NCBI GenBank assembly: GCA_030544215.1
Contig: JARZZO010000004.1
Coordinates: 15,240,501 to 15,304,500, forward strand
Direction of reading: 5' to 3'
DNA length: 64,000 bases
Source: Zantedeschia hybrid cultivar
Lineage: Eukaryota > Streptophyta > Magnoliopsida > Alismatales > Araceae
Shown here: positions 23,947-37,106 of the stretch, piece after piece
Layout of the letters: the number at the start of each line of letters is the position of its first letter
Numbering within the stretch: position 1 is the stretch's first letter
Position numbers and translations under genes: made by a program
The notes under the pieces: generated by a model
What the model saw: only the letters and a program-made list of their open reading frames with translations
Database searches by the model: none
What the model was told of the DNA's origin: nothing

Positions 23947-26900
23947 TCTATAAATTAATAACTTAACGAATATATATAGTCATAAATTTACCTTTAAATT
24001 TGTTCCTAATCCAACGGTTTGCATCCCTATGAGAAAAAGTACCTTCACACGCCCGCAAATTATATATATGCCCATCTGACTTGCGCACAAGACGAGATCA
24101 ATGCAAAGACGTTTAAAGCAAGATAAATAAAGCTCCACGACAAATCCACAAGGTACAACCTTCTTTATGGCTAAAGATATGGCTTAGAGGATTTTGTCAT
24201 GTGTGAATTTCATAATCACCGCCAACATCTTTCAAAGATCTCCAATTATTTAGTAGACGAATTTCTCTCTCTCTCTCTCTCCTTATAAAGAATTATTAAA
24301 ACAGAATTCCTATTTTTCTGTCAATCTAAAACCTGTTGATTTAAATTTGATATTTTATCGTGCATCGCACTAGAATAGAGCAAATATATTCCAAACTAAA
24401 GATCAGCCAGAATCTCATTTGGATGTGGAGACTCTGGGAAGGATATCCTCTAATATGGATCTCTCTACATCCCACTTACATCACATCTACGGCTCAATTT
24501 GTTCCTCATCAGGACAATCCCTTGGTTAATCTACGATATATAATAGAAGTTGATTATGGGTTTTTGGTCCCCGTTCAAATTTTTAGATTTCTTACTGTCT
24601 TCGAATTCGTTTTGGAGTTCCCGGACTAATTTGTTTTCCTTCATGCCTGCCCGACCCACACCATGAAGACCTCTATCCTGCTAGAAGGACATCCTACAAT
24701 GCCCTCGTGTGAAAAAATGATGCTCTCCAGGTGGCCTTTCCTGTCTAGATCACTTGGGTTATTTTTCTTTAACATTAATGTTAAAAAAGATAATTAAACG
24801 AACCATATATAGATGCAAGTTTATAGGGTGTTTGGTTGTGTTATAATATATCTTTGTTTAATAAAAAGATATTTTTGTAGAGAAAACGACCAAACATGAT
24901 TGTTTGGTATATATTATCAAGATATATTTTGAAAAACTTGCTCTTCTCAAAACATGATAAAAATTAAAACAGGTATCCACCTATTTTTTTTTTCTTTTTT
25001 ATTTATTTATTTATTATTATCATGTATCTAGAGTCCTATCGCCAGGTCAAGCCCGAGCCTCCCCCGCACAGTACCCTTTCTTCCCCCTGCAGTGCCAACC
25101 TTCCAGCGTGCAGCCGTCCTCCGCCACCGCGCAGACGCCTTCCTCCACCACTCAGGCGCAGCAGCTCTCCACTACTATGCCGCACTCCTTCCCCTATATA
25201 GCAGCCACCTTCCATTCTCTACACAGAAGCCCTCCTTCTGCTGCATAACAGCTGCCTTCTACTCCATACCCTTGTTCGCAGCCTTCTCGACCTTGCTTCT
25301 GTGATGTACGTCGGGAGATCACTTGCAAGGATAATGCGAACTGAGCCTAGCGGAAAAGGGCATTGGGGCATCCTAGAAAAGCATAGGTAGGTGATTTGGG
25401 TATGGGTCCTCTGTGTACACATTGTTTGATTTCTGTTATTTCCTTATTCATATCTCCGATTTATGCATGTGACATGGATGACTTACCCAAAACAAATCTG
25501 AGATGTTGGGTATGAAAGGTGCAAAAAAAAATTCTGACTTCAATGATTTTTTGTACTCAGGGGCTGTGGTACTGTTACATCAATTTGATAAGATTTCAAA
25601 AGGCCTGTTCACATTCACCACCTGTTCGTGAGAATGCTTGTGAGAAGATCCGCTATGATCAACCATGGTATTTGGAGTAATAAGCCTTAATTTTTTGTTA
25701 ATTTTTTACGTAATTTTGAGTTCAATAGAACTGGTTTGGTGTAACATAGAAAAAGCTACTATGATTTGTGGATAACTCTGAAGAAGTTGCTTCTCTGGCC
25801 CCATAAACGAGAAGCAAGAATATTACTTTGTCTGTCAAATTGTTCTATAATTAATGGTAGCCTGTATTTGTTTATCAATATGATATATTGGCCACCGTTG
25901 GTTAGTATTTAGTATGTCATTATACCATGGGTGGGTTTATAATATATTATTTTGTTGGTAATTTGAATTAACAATTTGGTATGATTTAATCTGCATTCAA
26001 TATAGCTAGCTTGCATCATTCTTTGCAAGTGTTCACTATTCAAACACTTGGGTCTTGTGTTTTAAAAGTTCTATTAAATGAGGAACCAAAAAATGATAGT
26101 GTGCTTTCCAGTGTTTGTCCATTTGGCTTTTGATTTGGCTTCTGCATGGATGGACGTTAGATTGGATGCGTATCATTGTATTTATGATGACTGATGACTG
26201 ATTTTGGGACAAAGGACCATAGAATCTTTTGGTTTGCTGCAAAGTGGCAAAAGTCTTCTTGTTGCAAAACATAGCAAATGGGGTGAGTTAAATGTTACGA
26301 CCATAAGACCAGATGAGTTTTGGGGCCATACTATTTAGCAGGGGTTGGACTTGACAATGACGGTGGGACTGACCATGTTGTTGTAGAAGGTGAGATTGAG
26401 TCTTTTTTTTTTTAAAGAGATGTCTAAAGATGTGGGGAATTTGAGTAGGTTTCTTATTCGATAAGGGATTTGTGGTTTACTTGAGGATTGCTACCACCAT
26501 GGTCATTTACGAAATTTCAAATTTTTTGATTGATTGTGGATGACGACACAAGCTTTAGGTATATGGTCCACTCTGGTGTCTTGTTAGCCAGACACTATAG
26601 GTGCTAGTTGTCGTGTGATTGGTAATAGCCACCTACAGTCCCCAAACGTTGGCATCTAGTAAAAGCAATAGTTTTTTTAAAAAAAAAAAACTCACATTAG
26701 ATGCCATATATTGCTAGCAGAAATGTGAAAATATGTGATGCGGGACAGGAGAGGGGGTAGACTGGAAGTAGAGAGAAGAGAGGGGTTGGAGGAGAAGAAG
26801 ACTAGGGTTCCCGTCCCGTCTCGGGAGAAAACACGCAACGGCGGCTCTTCATTTCAAATTTCTTCTTCAATGCTCTCCCACGAGGGGATATAGGACAATA

Positions 26901-27490
26901 TATAGACTCTTCAAAGAAACCCTAATAGGAAAATTACTAAACTACCCCTAAGACTCCGAAAATAACTAAAAAACATGTGAAAATTGCAGATAAATTAAAA
27001 GACTCCCAATGGGCCCCTAATGGGCCAAATGAACTGCACATTGGGCCTTTGACTCCACTCCAGCCATTCCTGGATCCCCATCAATATGCACGTGGTAAAT
27101 TTTTTGTGTTGGATTTGAATAAGGATAGACCCAGTTGAATCTAGTCATTAATCTTTTACATTCTTCACCTTAAAAAAACTTGATTGATTATAGGGCGGCC
27201 AAGAGCTTAGGTACCCTTGTCCCTTTGGTGGCTAGTTAGCCAGTCACATTGTGGCTGCTGACTATGTGATTGGCAGTAAGCTTACCTATGATACTCAATG
27301 CTGGGCATTTTATAGAGGCAGGAATGGGTCCATCTCTTCGCTACCCAGGAGTTTCAATAAGAACTACCTCCCTATTATCTCTCTCTAATAATATTCTCTA
27401 AGAACTATGAAATTTTATTTGCTTTGTACCCAGAATACAGGTTGGTGTCTAAAAGTATGCAATTTTTCAACATATGCATTCATTTGCTTA
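23947..27490. other. Intergenic region with retroelement debris, no gene
   Basis: It contains a (CT)n tract at ~24,262-24,282. A GGGTGTTTGGTTGTGTTATA phrase at ~24,836 looks like one end of a MITE. A mixed-composition block lies at ~25,030-25,310. The part 26,730-27,085 reads on the minus strand like a copia LTR: a CCCATTAGGGGCCCATTGGG phrase, then TATATATTGTCC as a TATA-like box, then CCCGTCCCGTCTCGGGAG on the plus strand. No protein domain is recognised. Confidence 0.4.
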
Positions 27491-27513
27491 ATCTTATCAG
27501 ATTTTAATTTTAT

Positions 27514-27693
27514 ATGAACTTCTCATCAAACAATTTTAAGGGTTTCATTCTTGTTGAACTCGGAACTATATTAATAGTTCCATTGTATAGTTATCTTTTT
27601 TTTTTTTTTTGCAACCTCCATGGATCTCTCTCTGGCAATGATTTTTGTGGACCCATTCTAGGGTCGCTTAGCGACCTCGAGCATCTTCTACAA
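27514..27693 (+). pseudogene. ERECTA-like LRR receptor kinase fragment
   Basis: SSNNFKGFILVELGTI near the start and GNDFCGPILGSLSDLEHLLQ at the end match consecutive leucine-rich repeats of the ERECTA receptor-kinase family (family pattern SSNNFKGxIPVELGxI and GNxFxGxIPxSxxDLEHLL). The hydrophobic stretch between them is out of register with an LRR; it includes a T-rich run ending TTGCAACCTCC and may be an intron remnant. The characteristic IP is degraded to IL in both repeats. No further repeats, membrane segment or kinase domain are found on either side. I read it as a short decayed gene fragment, perhaps carried here by a transposon. Confidence 0.5.
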
Positions 27694-28006
27694 TGATGCA
27701 TGACTATCGGATATTCCCACGGTCTCATTAGTTTGATAACTTTCAAGAAGTGAAATACTATGTTGTTTACTAATAATATATTTATGTGTACTTAGGTTAC
27801 ATATTCTGAGAGATTATGTATTTGAAGTGAAGGCATTGGTGATGATAGTTGGATATTGTATACAAAATAGTGAGCTCAAGAGTTTTTTAAAGATGTCATG
27901 TGCTTCTTTATACTCCATTAGATCCCTATTAAATGTTAGCTCTTCATTGTTTAACTTCTAGATTTCTTTTCTTCTTTTCAGGTTATGATTTGGACTACAA
28001 CCTCTT

Positions 28007-28436
28007 TTATTGAATTGTCAATATTCTATATTTAAAGATCAAGTAGACTTTTTCTGTGCCTTTATACGTAACCTGAAATTTTAGCCACACTTTTGTTGCA
28101 GTTTTGCAGGTAAAGATCTGGTTGAACTCCTTCTTTACTAGAGCACAGCATAGGATACTCTTGGTTATGTTATTCAAAGAAATTAATCGTTTATCATTGT
28201 CTGTGTATTTTTCTCTAGGAACAGTTATGACATAATCTCTATCCTCAAACACATTCCATAAATCAAGGTCGACTCCCTTAAGAATATATTCCATATGGCA
28301 TTTCCAATATGAGTAGTCTTCCTAATAAAACAATGGAGGGCAGTTGATAAATTAACCTTCAGCATAACTGTTTGTCATAGTTATTACTCTCTTGACTGTT
28401 AGGTCAAATAAATGAGAGAATCAGACTCTGATACCA
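28007..28436 (-). pseudogene. Ty1/copia gag 5' fragment with primer-binding site
   Basis: On the minus strand a 95-residue frame starts MEYILKGVDLDLWNVFEDRD and contains ALVKKEFNQIFTCKTATKVW and a VTYKGTEKV phrase, the UBN2-type gag N-terminus of plant copia elements. Upstream of it on the same strand is TGGTATCAGAG (complement at 28426-28436), the primer-binding site complementary to initiator Met-tRNA. An LTR end (CAACA, reading minus) lies just beyond, so order and orientation agree with a copia 5' end. The gag is cut off after ~95 residues; integrase and reverse transcriptase are absent. Confidence 0.75.
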
Positions 28437-28438
28437 CT

Positions 28439-28790
28439 TGTTGCCCAAGGCTAGACTAACTCAGAGGGGGGGTGAATGGGTGGGTTATTAAAAATTACTT
28501 TAACTAAAATTAAATGCAGAAACTAATAAATAGACAGAAGGAGAAGGAAACAAGGAATAAATGCACAAAGAATTTATACTGGTTCGGTCTATCCAGACCT
28601 ACGTCTAGTTCCCAAGAAACCACATGCGATTTTCACTAACAGTAAGATACCAACCCTATGCTGGTTACACAACAATATCTTGCAACTATATGTCCTCTCT
28701 TCAACCAAGAAGGGGAACAACTTCCTACTTCTAACAGTACCAATGAACAGTAACTGAAAAATAAAAAAATGAATCTCAATTAACAATAAC
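28439..28790 (-). mobile_element. Copia LTR portion adjoining the primer-binding site
   Basis: On the plus strand it begins TGTTGCCCAAGGC two bases from the PBS, followed by CAGAGGGGGGGTGAATGGG and later TTTATACTGGTTCGGTC...CAGACCTACGTCTAG. The same ordered phrases recur at 50,138-51,830 (CAGAGGGGGGTGAATGGG, TTTATACTAGTTCGGTCC, CAGACCTAAGTCTAATCACC), so this is one dispersed family. The distal end is not resolved; the sequence from ~28,790 changes character. Confidence 0.55.
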
Positions 28791-30005
28791 TTAGTGTTCA
28801 TTAGAGCTCGATTTTTTATTTTTCAGATTTTTTTGGATCTTTGTTCGGACATTGCACTGTACATATGGTTAGGACACCTCGGAGCCGACCTAGAAAAAAA
28901 TTAAAAGAACATTCATTTACCCATTGCAATGTCCCTACGTGCAGCAAGCAGGGCATTGTAGCAAGTATTACTCTATGTGATGGATGTATGACTTTTGACA
29001 ATGGCTTTTAGACATCTCCAATGCTCCTATTTAATTTCTTGTAATGTGAACTTGAAGAACCATGACCATGTTGTGCAAAAGGATTTATAGATTACATACT
29101 CTCTTTTATGTTAATCTTAATTAGACTCGAATTGAGATGCAGAAATTTCAATATATTTCGTTCGACTAACAATTAATTCTAGAGTCACATACCATTATTA
29201 TATCTCTTATAAACTAATCCTAAATATTTTTGAAACCCACTAAAGTCACATTGTTATATATATTTTAAAATTGATATCGATTATAACCCCTCACTTTTCT
29301 GAGTGAAAAATTCTGCTTGGCTTATGGCCAACACTACTCGAAGTACTCTAGGATGGTGACCTCCTACATATTAACATGGTTAAGTCCTTGGTCATCCTTT
29401 ATCGCCACTGGAGGTCTTGCAAGCAGTATACCACCGACTCACAAGATAGAGAAGCTCATGAGGTGAGCTCGAAATTGCTTTACTTATTTCATATCTTGGC
29501 GTGTGACCTCTTATATATGCTTTCTTTGTACATACATTCGACGGTAGATTACCATAAGCCTTCCTTATATCACAATTAGCTTTTTATGTTTAAACTTTTT
29601 TCTACATTCATTAGGTTAAAATTGTAAATTTAGAAGGGGAAATATATATACGTGTATGCATCAGTGCATGTACACACACCACTGTATGTATGCTTCTGAT
29701 TTTTACATAAAAATTATAATTATATTCTCCTATCAAAATGTGCTGAATTCTAACTCAATACTACAAAAGATTCGATCTACTTTGGGGTGCATGCAAAAAT
29801 ATCAAAATCTTCTTAGCATATTTCGTTGAAGTTTACGGAAGTATTTTGACTAGAGGGATATACTCATAATCTTTTTAAAGATGTGAGAATTATTTATAAT
29901 AACTTGTAAGAGTTAGGACTATGCATAAAAGTATGATAATTTACTAGCGTGTAATATATATATGTAAAAATCTCCTGCAAGTTTGGGAATCATGCAGTTC
30001 TTGGC
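28791..30005. other. Intergenic, no gene; MITE-like end at ~28,950
   Basis: The phrase GGGCATTGTAGCAAGTATTA at ~28,950-28,969 matches the right terminal repeat of the MITE at 36,249-36,461, so half of a related element may be present. The remainder is AT-rich and contains no frame with domain features. Confidence 0.4.
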
Positions 30006-30009
30006 TTGT

Positions 30010-30515
30010 GACATCGGCAGTCTGCATCAACAAAAGCAAAGAGTTTGGATTGTCTCAATACAACGTTAGACTTGACTCCAACATTAATCATTCTCAGGAT
30101 GCCATGTGTAAAGTAGGTTGGCCATTTGAGATACGTACCATCAAAGTTGACAACTTTGTTTTGTTTTCGGTTGAACAGATTTTCAATACAACGTAGCACA
30201 CTTAAATACCACTAAGAGTATAAGACTATAACCATAATTTAATATACATCACAATGTGATATTGGTGCAGTAGTTTAGGTTGTATCTAAGTATACATTAG
30301 ATAGTTTTTAAATTATAGTTATAGTCTTATGTTTTTGGTAGTATTTAAGTATTCAATCTGTTGAATCGAAAACAAAGAAAAAGTTGCCAACTTTAATAAG
30401 ATGCGTCTTCAATAACGAACTTATTTTACACATGATATCCTTGGATTGGTTACCGCTGCAGTCCGAGACGATCCGGACTCGAAAGCAAACGGTACTTGAG
30501 TGAAGTAAAAAGGTT
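30010..30515. mobile_element. Long inverted-repeat (foldback) element upstream of the germin-like gene
   Basis: The inner arms 30201-30241 (CTTAAATACCACTAAGAGTA...) and 30309-30349 are near-perfect inverted copies. The similarity continues outward: 30,083-30,195 matches the reverse complement of 30,350-30,445 (shared CATGTGTAAA, AAAGTTG-CAACTTT, TTTTCG-TT-AACAGAT). More weakly, GAGTTTGGATTGTCTC at ~30,040 matches GAGTCCGGATCGTCTC in the right arm. Total arm length is about 200 bases with a ~67-base loop. No transposase. It is possibly a Mutator-type non-autonomous element; target duplications were not established. Confidence 0.6.
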
Positions 30516-30569
30516 GTCCGAGACGATCCGGACTCGAAAGCAAACGGTACTTGAGTGAAGTAAAAAGGT
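30461..30569. repeat. Exact 55-bp tandem duplication
   Basis: Two copies starting GTCCGAGACGATCCGGACTC at 30461 and 30516 are identical for 54 bases. The match is perfect, unlike every other tandem repeat in the window, so the duplication looks recent. It lies ~190-300 bases upstream of the TATA box of the germin-like gene, at the edge of the inverted-repeat element. The unit holds the short palindrome CCGAGACGATCCGGA (imperfect). Confidence 0.9.
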
Positions 30570-30760
30570 GGAAACGAAGGGAAACCGCAGAATACACGCA
30601 ACAAACAGCCTCAGTGTGACCTGCCCCTTCTTACACCATAATCCAACGCAACGAAAAGAGATAAAGCTATGCAAGTCCAGAAATGATGAAAGAAGTCCAG
30701 AAGTGAACTCCAAGGTTCCTGCAATGGTCCTCCCTTTTCTTCCACTCCTCCTCCTCCTCA

Positions 30761-30767
30761 TATAAAC
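30761..30767 (+). promoter_or_regulatory. TATA box of the germin-like gene
   Basis: TATAAAC preceded by a CTCCTCCTCCTCA tract lies 87 bases before the chosen ATG (30848). Transcription would start near 30,790-30,800. This places the upstream in-frame ATG at 30779 before or at the start site, which favours 30848 as the true start. Confidence 0.6.
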
Positions 30768-30847
30768 ATCACAGGTAAGTGCAACAATTCTCACACTTCT
30801 ACCACAACAACAAGAGTAATAACAACAACAACAGCAGCAGCAAGGGG

Positions 30848-31603
30848 ATGAGGTCCTGTAGCTACTTATGCAATCACCTCTTCTTGTTCCTTCTCCTCTT
30901 CACTTCCTTCAGAGCATCCCTTGCAGACGACGCACCCGGGCAGGACACATGCCCAGCAGCCCCCCATGCAGGCAAACCCCACGTCTTCATCAACGGCCTC
31001 CCCTGCAAGAACCCTAACAACATCACGGCCTCCGATTTCAAGTCTTCTGGCCTCACTCACCCCGGCGACACCGCCAAGTTCCTCTGCTCGTCGGAGACCA
31101 TCCTCACCGCCGCCGAGTTCCCCGGCCTGAACACACTCGGCCTCGCCGTTGGCCGGACCGACCTCGGCCCCGGCGGCATGGTGCTACCCCACTCCCACCC
31201 GAGGGCTTCGGAGATGATCTTCGTCACTCGGGGTGCGGTGCTCGCCGGCTTCGTCGACACTGCCGGCCGCCTCTTCAAGGCCGTCGTCGGCGAGGGTGAC
31301 GTTTTCGTGTTCCCACGGGGGCTGCTCCACTTCTGCCTCAACGCCGGGCATGGCCACGCTGCCACCGCCGTCTCCGTCTTCAACAGCCAGAACCCCGGCG
31401 CGGCCGGCATCGCCGGCGGGGTGTTCGTGTCCGACGCCGGCGTGGCCCAGAAGATCATGTCGGGGCTTTTGGGCCTCGGTGGGGAGATGGGGACCATGGG
31501 GTACGTGGCAGGCAACGGAACAGCAGGCAAGGGGTGTTGTGCTGATTTTACGCCCATCGGACGGTTTGGGTTTCGTATGGAGAAAATGGTGAACAGTTTA
31601 TGA
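30848..31603 (+). CDS. Germin-like protein (secreted cupin), single exon
   Basis: 251 residues. Residues 1-~26 form a signal peptide (MRSCSYLCNHLFLFLLLFTS...ASLA). The two conserved Cys of germin N-termini follow (DTCPAAP and GLPCKNP). Germin box 1 has PHSHPRASEMIFVTRG with both His and the Glu ligand. Box 2 has GDVFVFPRGLLHFCLNAG with the third His ligand and the usual Asn. So the manganese-binding site is intact. Germin-like proteins are apoplastic hexamers; some have superoxide dismutase or oxalate oxidase activity, others are receptors or storage proteins, and the sequence does not decide which. NIT and NGT are N-glycosylation sites. The family is usually 210-230 residues; here the C-terminal ~40 are Gly-rich and include Cys-Cys. 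GC content is far above that of its surroundings, as in many plant intronless GLP genes. An upstream ATG (30779) would add 23 Asn/Ser-rich residues and is less likely. Confidence 0.93.
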   Translation: MRSCSYLCNHLFLFLLLFTSFRASLADDAPGQDTCPAAPHAGKPHVFINGLPCKNPNNITASDFKSSGLTHPGDTAKFLCSSETILTAAEFPGLNTLGLAVGRTDLGPGGMVLPHSHPRASEMIFVTRGAVLAGFVDTAGRLFKAVVGEGDVFVFPRGLLHFCLNAGHGHAATAVSVFNSQNPGAAGIAGGVFVSDAGVAQKIMSGLLGLGGEMGTMGYVAGNGTAGKGCCADFTPIGRFGFRMEKMVNSL

Positions 31604-33785
<2,182 letters not shown>

Positions 33786-33788
33786 GTT

Positions 33789-34022
33789 GTGGGCGAGTTG
33801 GATAACGCACTTCATTAATAGCCATGAGGTCATGTTTTCAAATCTGACCTATGGACATACCTGCGATAGATATCAACTTGAGATTCACGTGAGTTCTAAC
33901 CTCTTAATCAGGTCCAATGTCCAAGAGATGTTTGGCGAGTCTACGACTCTGGGTACTGGTGATGTAGGACTCGATACCGGATATGAGAGTTTACTCTTGG
34001 AATTTAAAAAAAAAAAAAAAAA
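33789..34022 (+). mobile_element. tRNA-derived SINE
   Basis: The 5' part reads like a tRNA gene. GTGGGCGAGTTGGATAACGC holds a box A (TGGGCGAGTTGG at ~33,790-33,801). GAGGTCATGTTTTCAAATCT, about 35 bases on, holds a degenerate box B (GTTTTCAAATC at ~33,834-33,844). The body runs ~150 bases further and ends in an A run (34,005-34,022). The order box A, box B, body, poly(A) is the SINE layout. I did not find a convincing target duplication. Box B differs from GGTTCRANNCC at two or more positions, so it is probably transcriptionally dead. Confidence 0.7.
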
Positions 34023-34289
34023 CACTACATAGATTGACGTCAACTTCAACTACTCTTCTTGATAGTGACGAGGCCTTCGTGTCTCAAGAAGTAAGCTGAT
34101 TTAAGTTGCCACACCCCAACCCAATTGCCAGCGGACAAAATATTTTGTAGTGTAGGTGGCAGAAGCATTTTTGCTCTGCTCCGAGAGAGGGGGAAGATAC
34201 CTTAGTGCCGCTAATTTGCCCAATTTACATCCTTTATAACTCTAGATATTGCTAAGGTATAATGAATAAAACAAAATTTGGCCGTAAGC

Positions 34290-34449
34290 AACCTATTAGA
34301 GAAAATGTCTTCTAAGTTAAGTATGGATAAGCATAGTGATTAGTAAAACATATTTTGAAATCAACCCATTAACTAAGAAAATGTCTTCTAAGTTAAGTAT
34401 GGATAAGCATGGTGATTAGTAAAACATATTTTGAAATCAACCTATTAAC
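34290..34449. repeat. Tandem duplication, period 76 bp
   Basis: GAAAATGTCTTCTAAGTTAA begins at 34301 and again at 34377. The two units agree almost completely (AGCATAGTG against AGCATGGTG) and both end in AAATCAACC-YATTAA. A short third start (CCTATTAAC at ~34,441) follows. Non-coding. Confidence 0.85.
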
Positions 34450-36240
34450 TACAAGCACATATCTTATTTTTCGGTCTCAAGCATCTACATCTTTGGATTG
34501 GGTTTCCAATGCTTTACAAAAAGTCATTCTTCATGAAAGGAAAGAACACCTGTTGAGGACAATTGCAAACCCCACAAAGAATTTGGGTAGATGTCTCGTT
34601 AACCACTCAGGTCCTTAATGGTGCACTTTCAGGAAATTGGGCAGGCATCATTATAAATGCTACATTTTGGTAAATGGAATCATCCTAATATAAACTAAAA
34701 TAAGTTGAAGGCAGACCATATATGACAGGAAGGAGACTCAACAAACGCAATTAGATGATAAAGGAATTTGTGACACTCCTTGGACGGCTTGTGCAATCGT
34801 AAATGGTGTGTTCTTTTCCTCTTTTTTTTTGGTCATGTGGCTTAGTTAGAAAATATTTGCCACTCCTCTTTATTGAAGAAAATGTTAATTTTGGGTATTC
34901 TTAGTATCTTCCTCTTAGCAACAAATAAGCACGAGGGGATGCATCACCACAGAATCAAAATAAAATGGAGGGCTTTGATCGGGTAAGCCCTGTCATAGTG
35001 ATAGGCTTGCAACCAGGTCAAGGATGGATTAAAAACTACTTTTGACTATGTTTTCAACAAAAGAAAAATTGAAAAGTAAACAAACTTAGAATTAACGTTT
35101 AGGTGAACCTCGGATCTCTTGTATATACAAATTAGTCCACGGACCGAAAATTAACTGACCAGTCCAAATACGAACTGGAAGCCATATTTTGGGGGGAAAA
35201 AAGAAGGGCTTTATCAGTATCCGTCCTTATAAATATAATGAATTTGAAATAAATCATTGTATCTTACATATTTGATATTAATCTCTATAAACTTAATATG
35301 ATTTAGTAATAAATCCTTCCAATTAATAATCATTTAAAATAAGCAAATATTCATGGAAGCCAACATTGAAAAGGACAGAAATACATGAAACGACTCTAAA
35401 AAGTAAAAAATCGAGTCCCAGTGAAAAGTAAAAAATAACCTTAACGGGTTGAGCCTAATAATAATCTTTAGTTTTTCAGATTTGTTTTTTAACTTGAGAT
35501 GGGATTGTATGAAATATGTCAAGTATGTTTAGGACAACCTAAAAGAATTACTTTTTTTTATTTTAGTTACACCAGTAGCAACTGGTGTTGCAAGTAAAAC
35601 TCAAAATTCAAATAGAAGTATAATTGTATAGTAACTTTTCTAGAATGCGTTAAACTTAGACTCTTGTTTAGCTATGGTAGAACTAAAAAAAATTGAGGAA
35701 GTAGATGGTAAGGATTAAAAATCAAAAAAATTATAAAGACTAATATCAAAATATATAAGATACAGGAAATTATTCTGAATTCTCTATGTTTATGGGGAGC
35801 CACACAGATCGTACTCGTTCTCTATGTATCTGCGGTTCAGCGTCGTGTTCAAGATTTTCAGCACATGCAGGCGTTCGTACTCGGCTCGCAGTGGCGTCAA
35901 TAAAATTTACGTATGCACGCACGAACTATTTACCGGGATATACGCATGCATGCACGATCCCATTAGCAGCGGACTGTAACAAAGACCGTTTGATGAGGAT
36001 CAAATGGCCATCAAAAGTCAGAAAGGAAAACAAAGAGAGAGAAACGGAGCCGCACTGCACCCGGCGACTCACACGGCCATGCGCACATTCAATGAGAGGG
36101 GGCACGACCGAGAGGGGGCGCCTGCCCCACAGGGGCACCGAGGCATTCCTTTTCTTGAAATAAATTCTTCGTTATCGCCCTAATCCTCCCGTGTATTTTT
36201 GGGCCTAAAACATGCTCTAGGCTGCTAGAATCAGGTAGCA
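34450..36240. other. Intergenic, no gene recognised
   Basis: AT-rich sequence without domain-bearing frames. A 125-residue frame at 35,786-36,163 on the plus strand is Arg/His/Thr-rich, has no family features and overlaps a frame on the other strand, so it is not called. Its composition (locally GC-rich, many CG and GCATGC) differs from the flanks. Confidence 0.4.
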
Positions 36241-36248
36241 TCAACTCT

Positions 36249-36461
36249 AGAGTAATGCTTACTGCAATACACCCCCCCATCTGCAATGAGGATATTGCAG
36301 TAAGTAAACAGAAATTTTTTTCTAAAGTCAAAACCCGTCATAAGGCACATCGGATCCAACCTAAAAAAAAATTCTCAAAAAAAAAAAAAAAGAATCTGTT
36401 CACGACGCACTATAATGCACCTCATTGCAGTTAGGGAGGGCATTGCAGCAAGCATTATTCT
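36249..36461. mobile_element. Small MITE with ~22-bp terminal inverted repeats
   Basis: The left end AGAGTAATGCTTACTGCAAT and the reverse complement of the right end (AGAATAATGCTTGCTGCAAT) match at about 18 of 20 positions. Length is ~213 bases, interior with poly(A) and poly(C) runs, no coding capacity. A right-end relative is at ~28,950. It lies 3' of the O-fucosyltransferase gene. Confidence 0.65.
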
Positions 36462-37106
36462 CAATTCTATACGTTAGAGAACAAGCATCAAAGTGCTTTG
36501 CAGTCATTTTTGGCCCGACACCTTCCAACAAATACCACCAGGCGCATTCCAACTCTATTTTGCTTTGGAGCAGCCGTCCTGTAACCAAATCTGGCTCTAA
36601 CACTGGCTGCACGGCACAATGATAAATTCTCCATGCCTTATGGGAAAGCAAGCCAAAGACACGAAAAATGAAATAACTAGAATGACAAAATGGCTTCTTT
36701 TGTACATAACAACCTCCAAAGAACAGCTTTCCAATCAGTAATTTATTTCAATATGACGAAACAAATCTTGATTAGTGGTCAGGACTCCCAGTCCAGGTTA
36801 GTTTCACACAAGAATATACCCTTTCTAATCTCCCAAAACATATGGGCTTTTGCTCATATACATGAAATCGCACATAGATGATCACCCATCCCAGGTAGCA
36901 GTGGAAAAAGCATGAGATCATGTTTCACCTTAGAGCTTTCAGCGCAGAAGATCCACGTTACGTGAGCAGCTCTGATGGAAACCTTTTCATCAATAGCTCG
37001 CAATGCAGGAGATGTACTGAATTTGGTCAATCTCACATCTTCACCGCAAGGATCCATCAACAAAGCACAAAAAGATGCATAATCTTTCTCATCTTGTTTC
37101 TGTTGC

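Noticed and set aside
30779..30847. Earlier in-frame ATG for the germin-like protein
   Set aside because: It would put 23 Asn/Ser-rich residues before the signal peptide and lies at or before the start site predicted from the TATA box.
35786..36163. 125-residue plus-strand frame
   Set aside because: Composition-driven, with an overlapping minus-strand frame; no domain, promoter or splice support.
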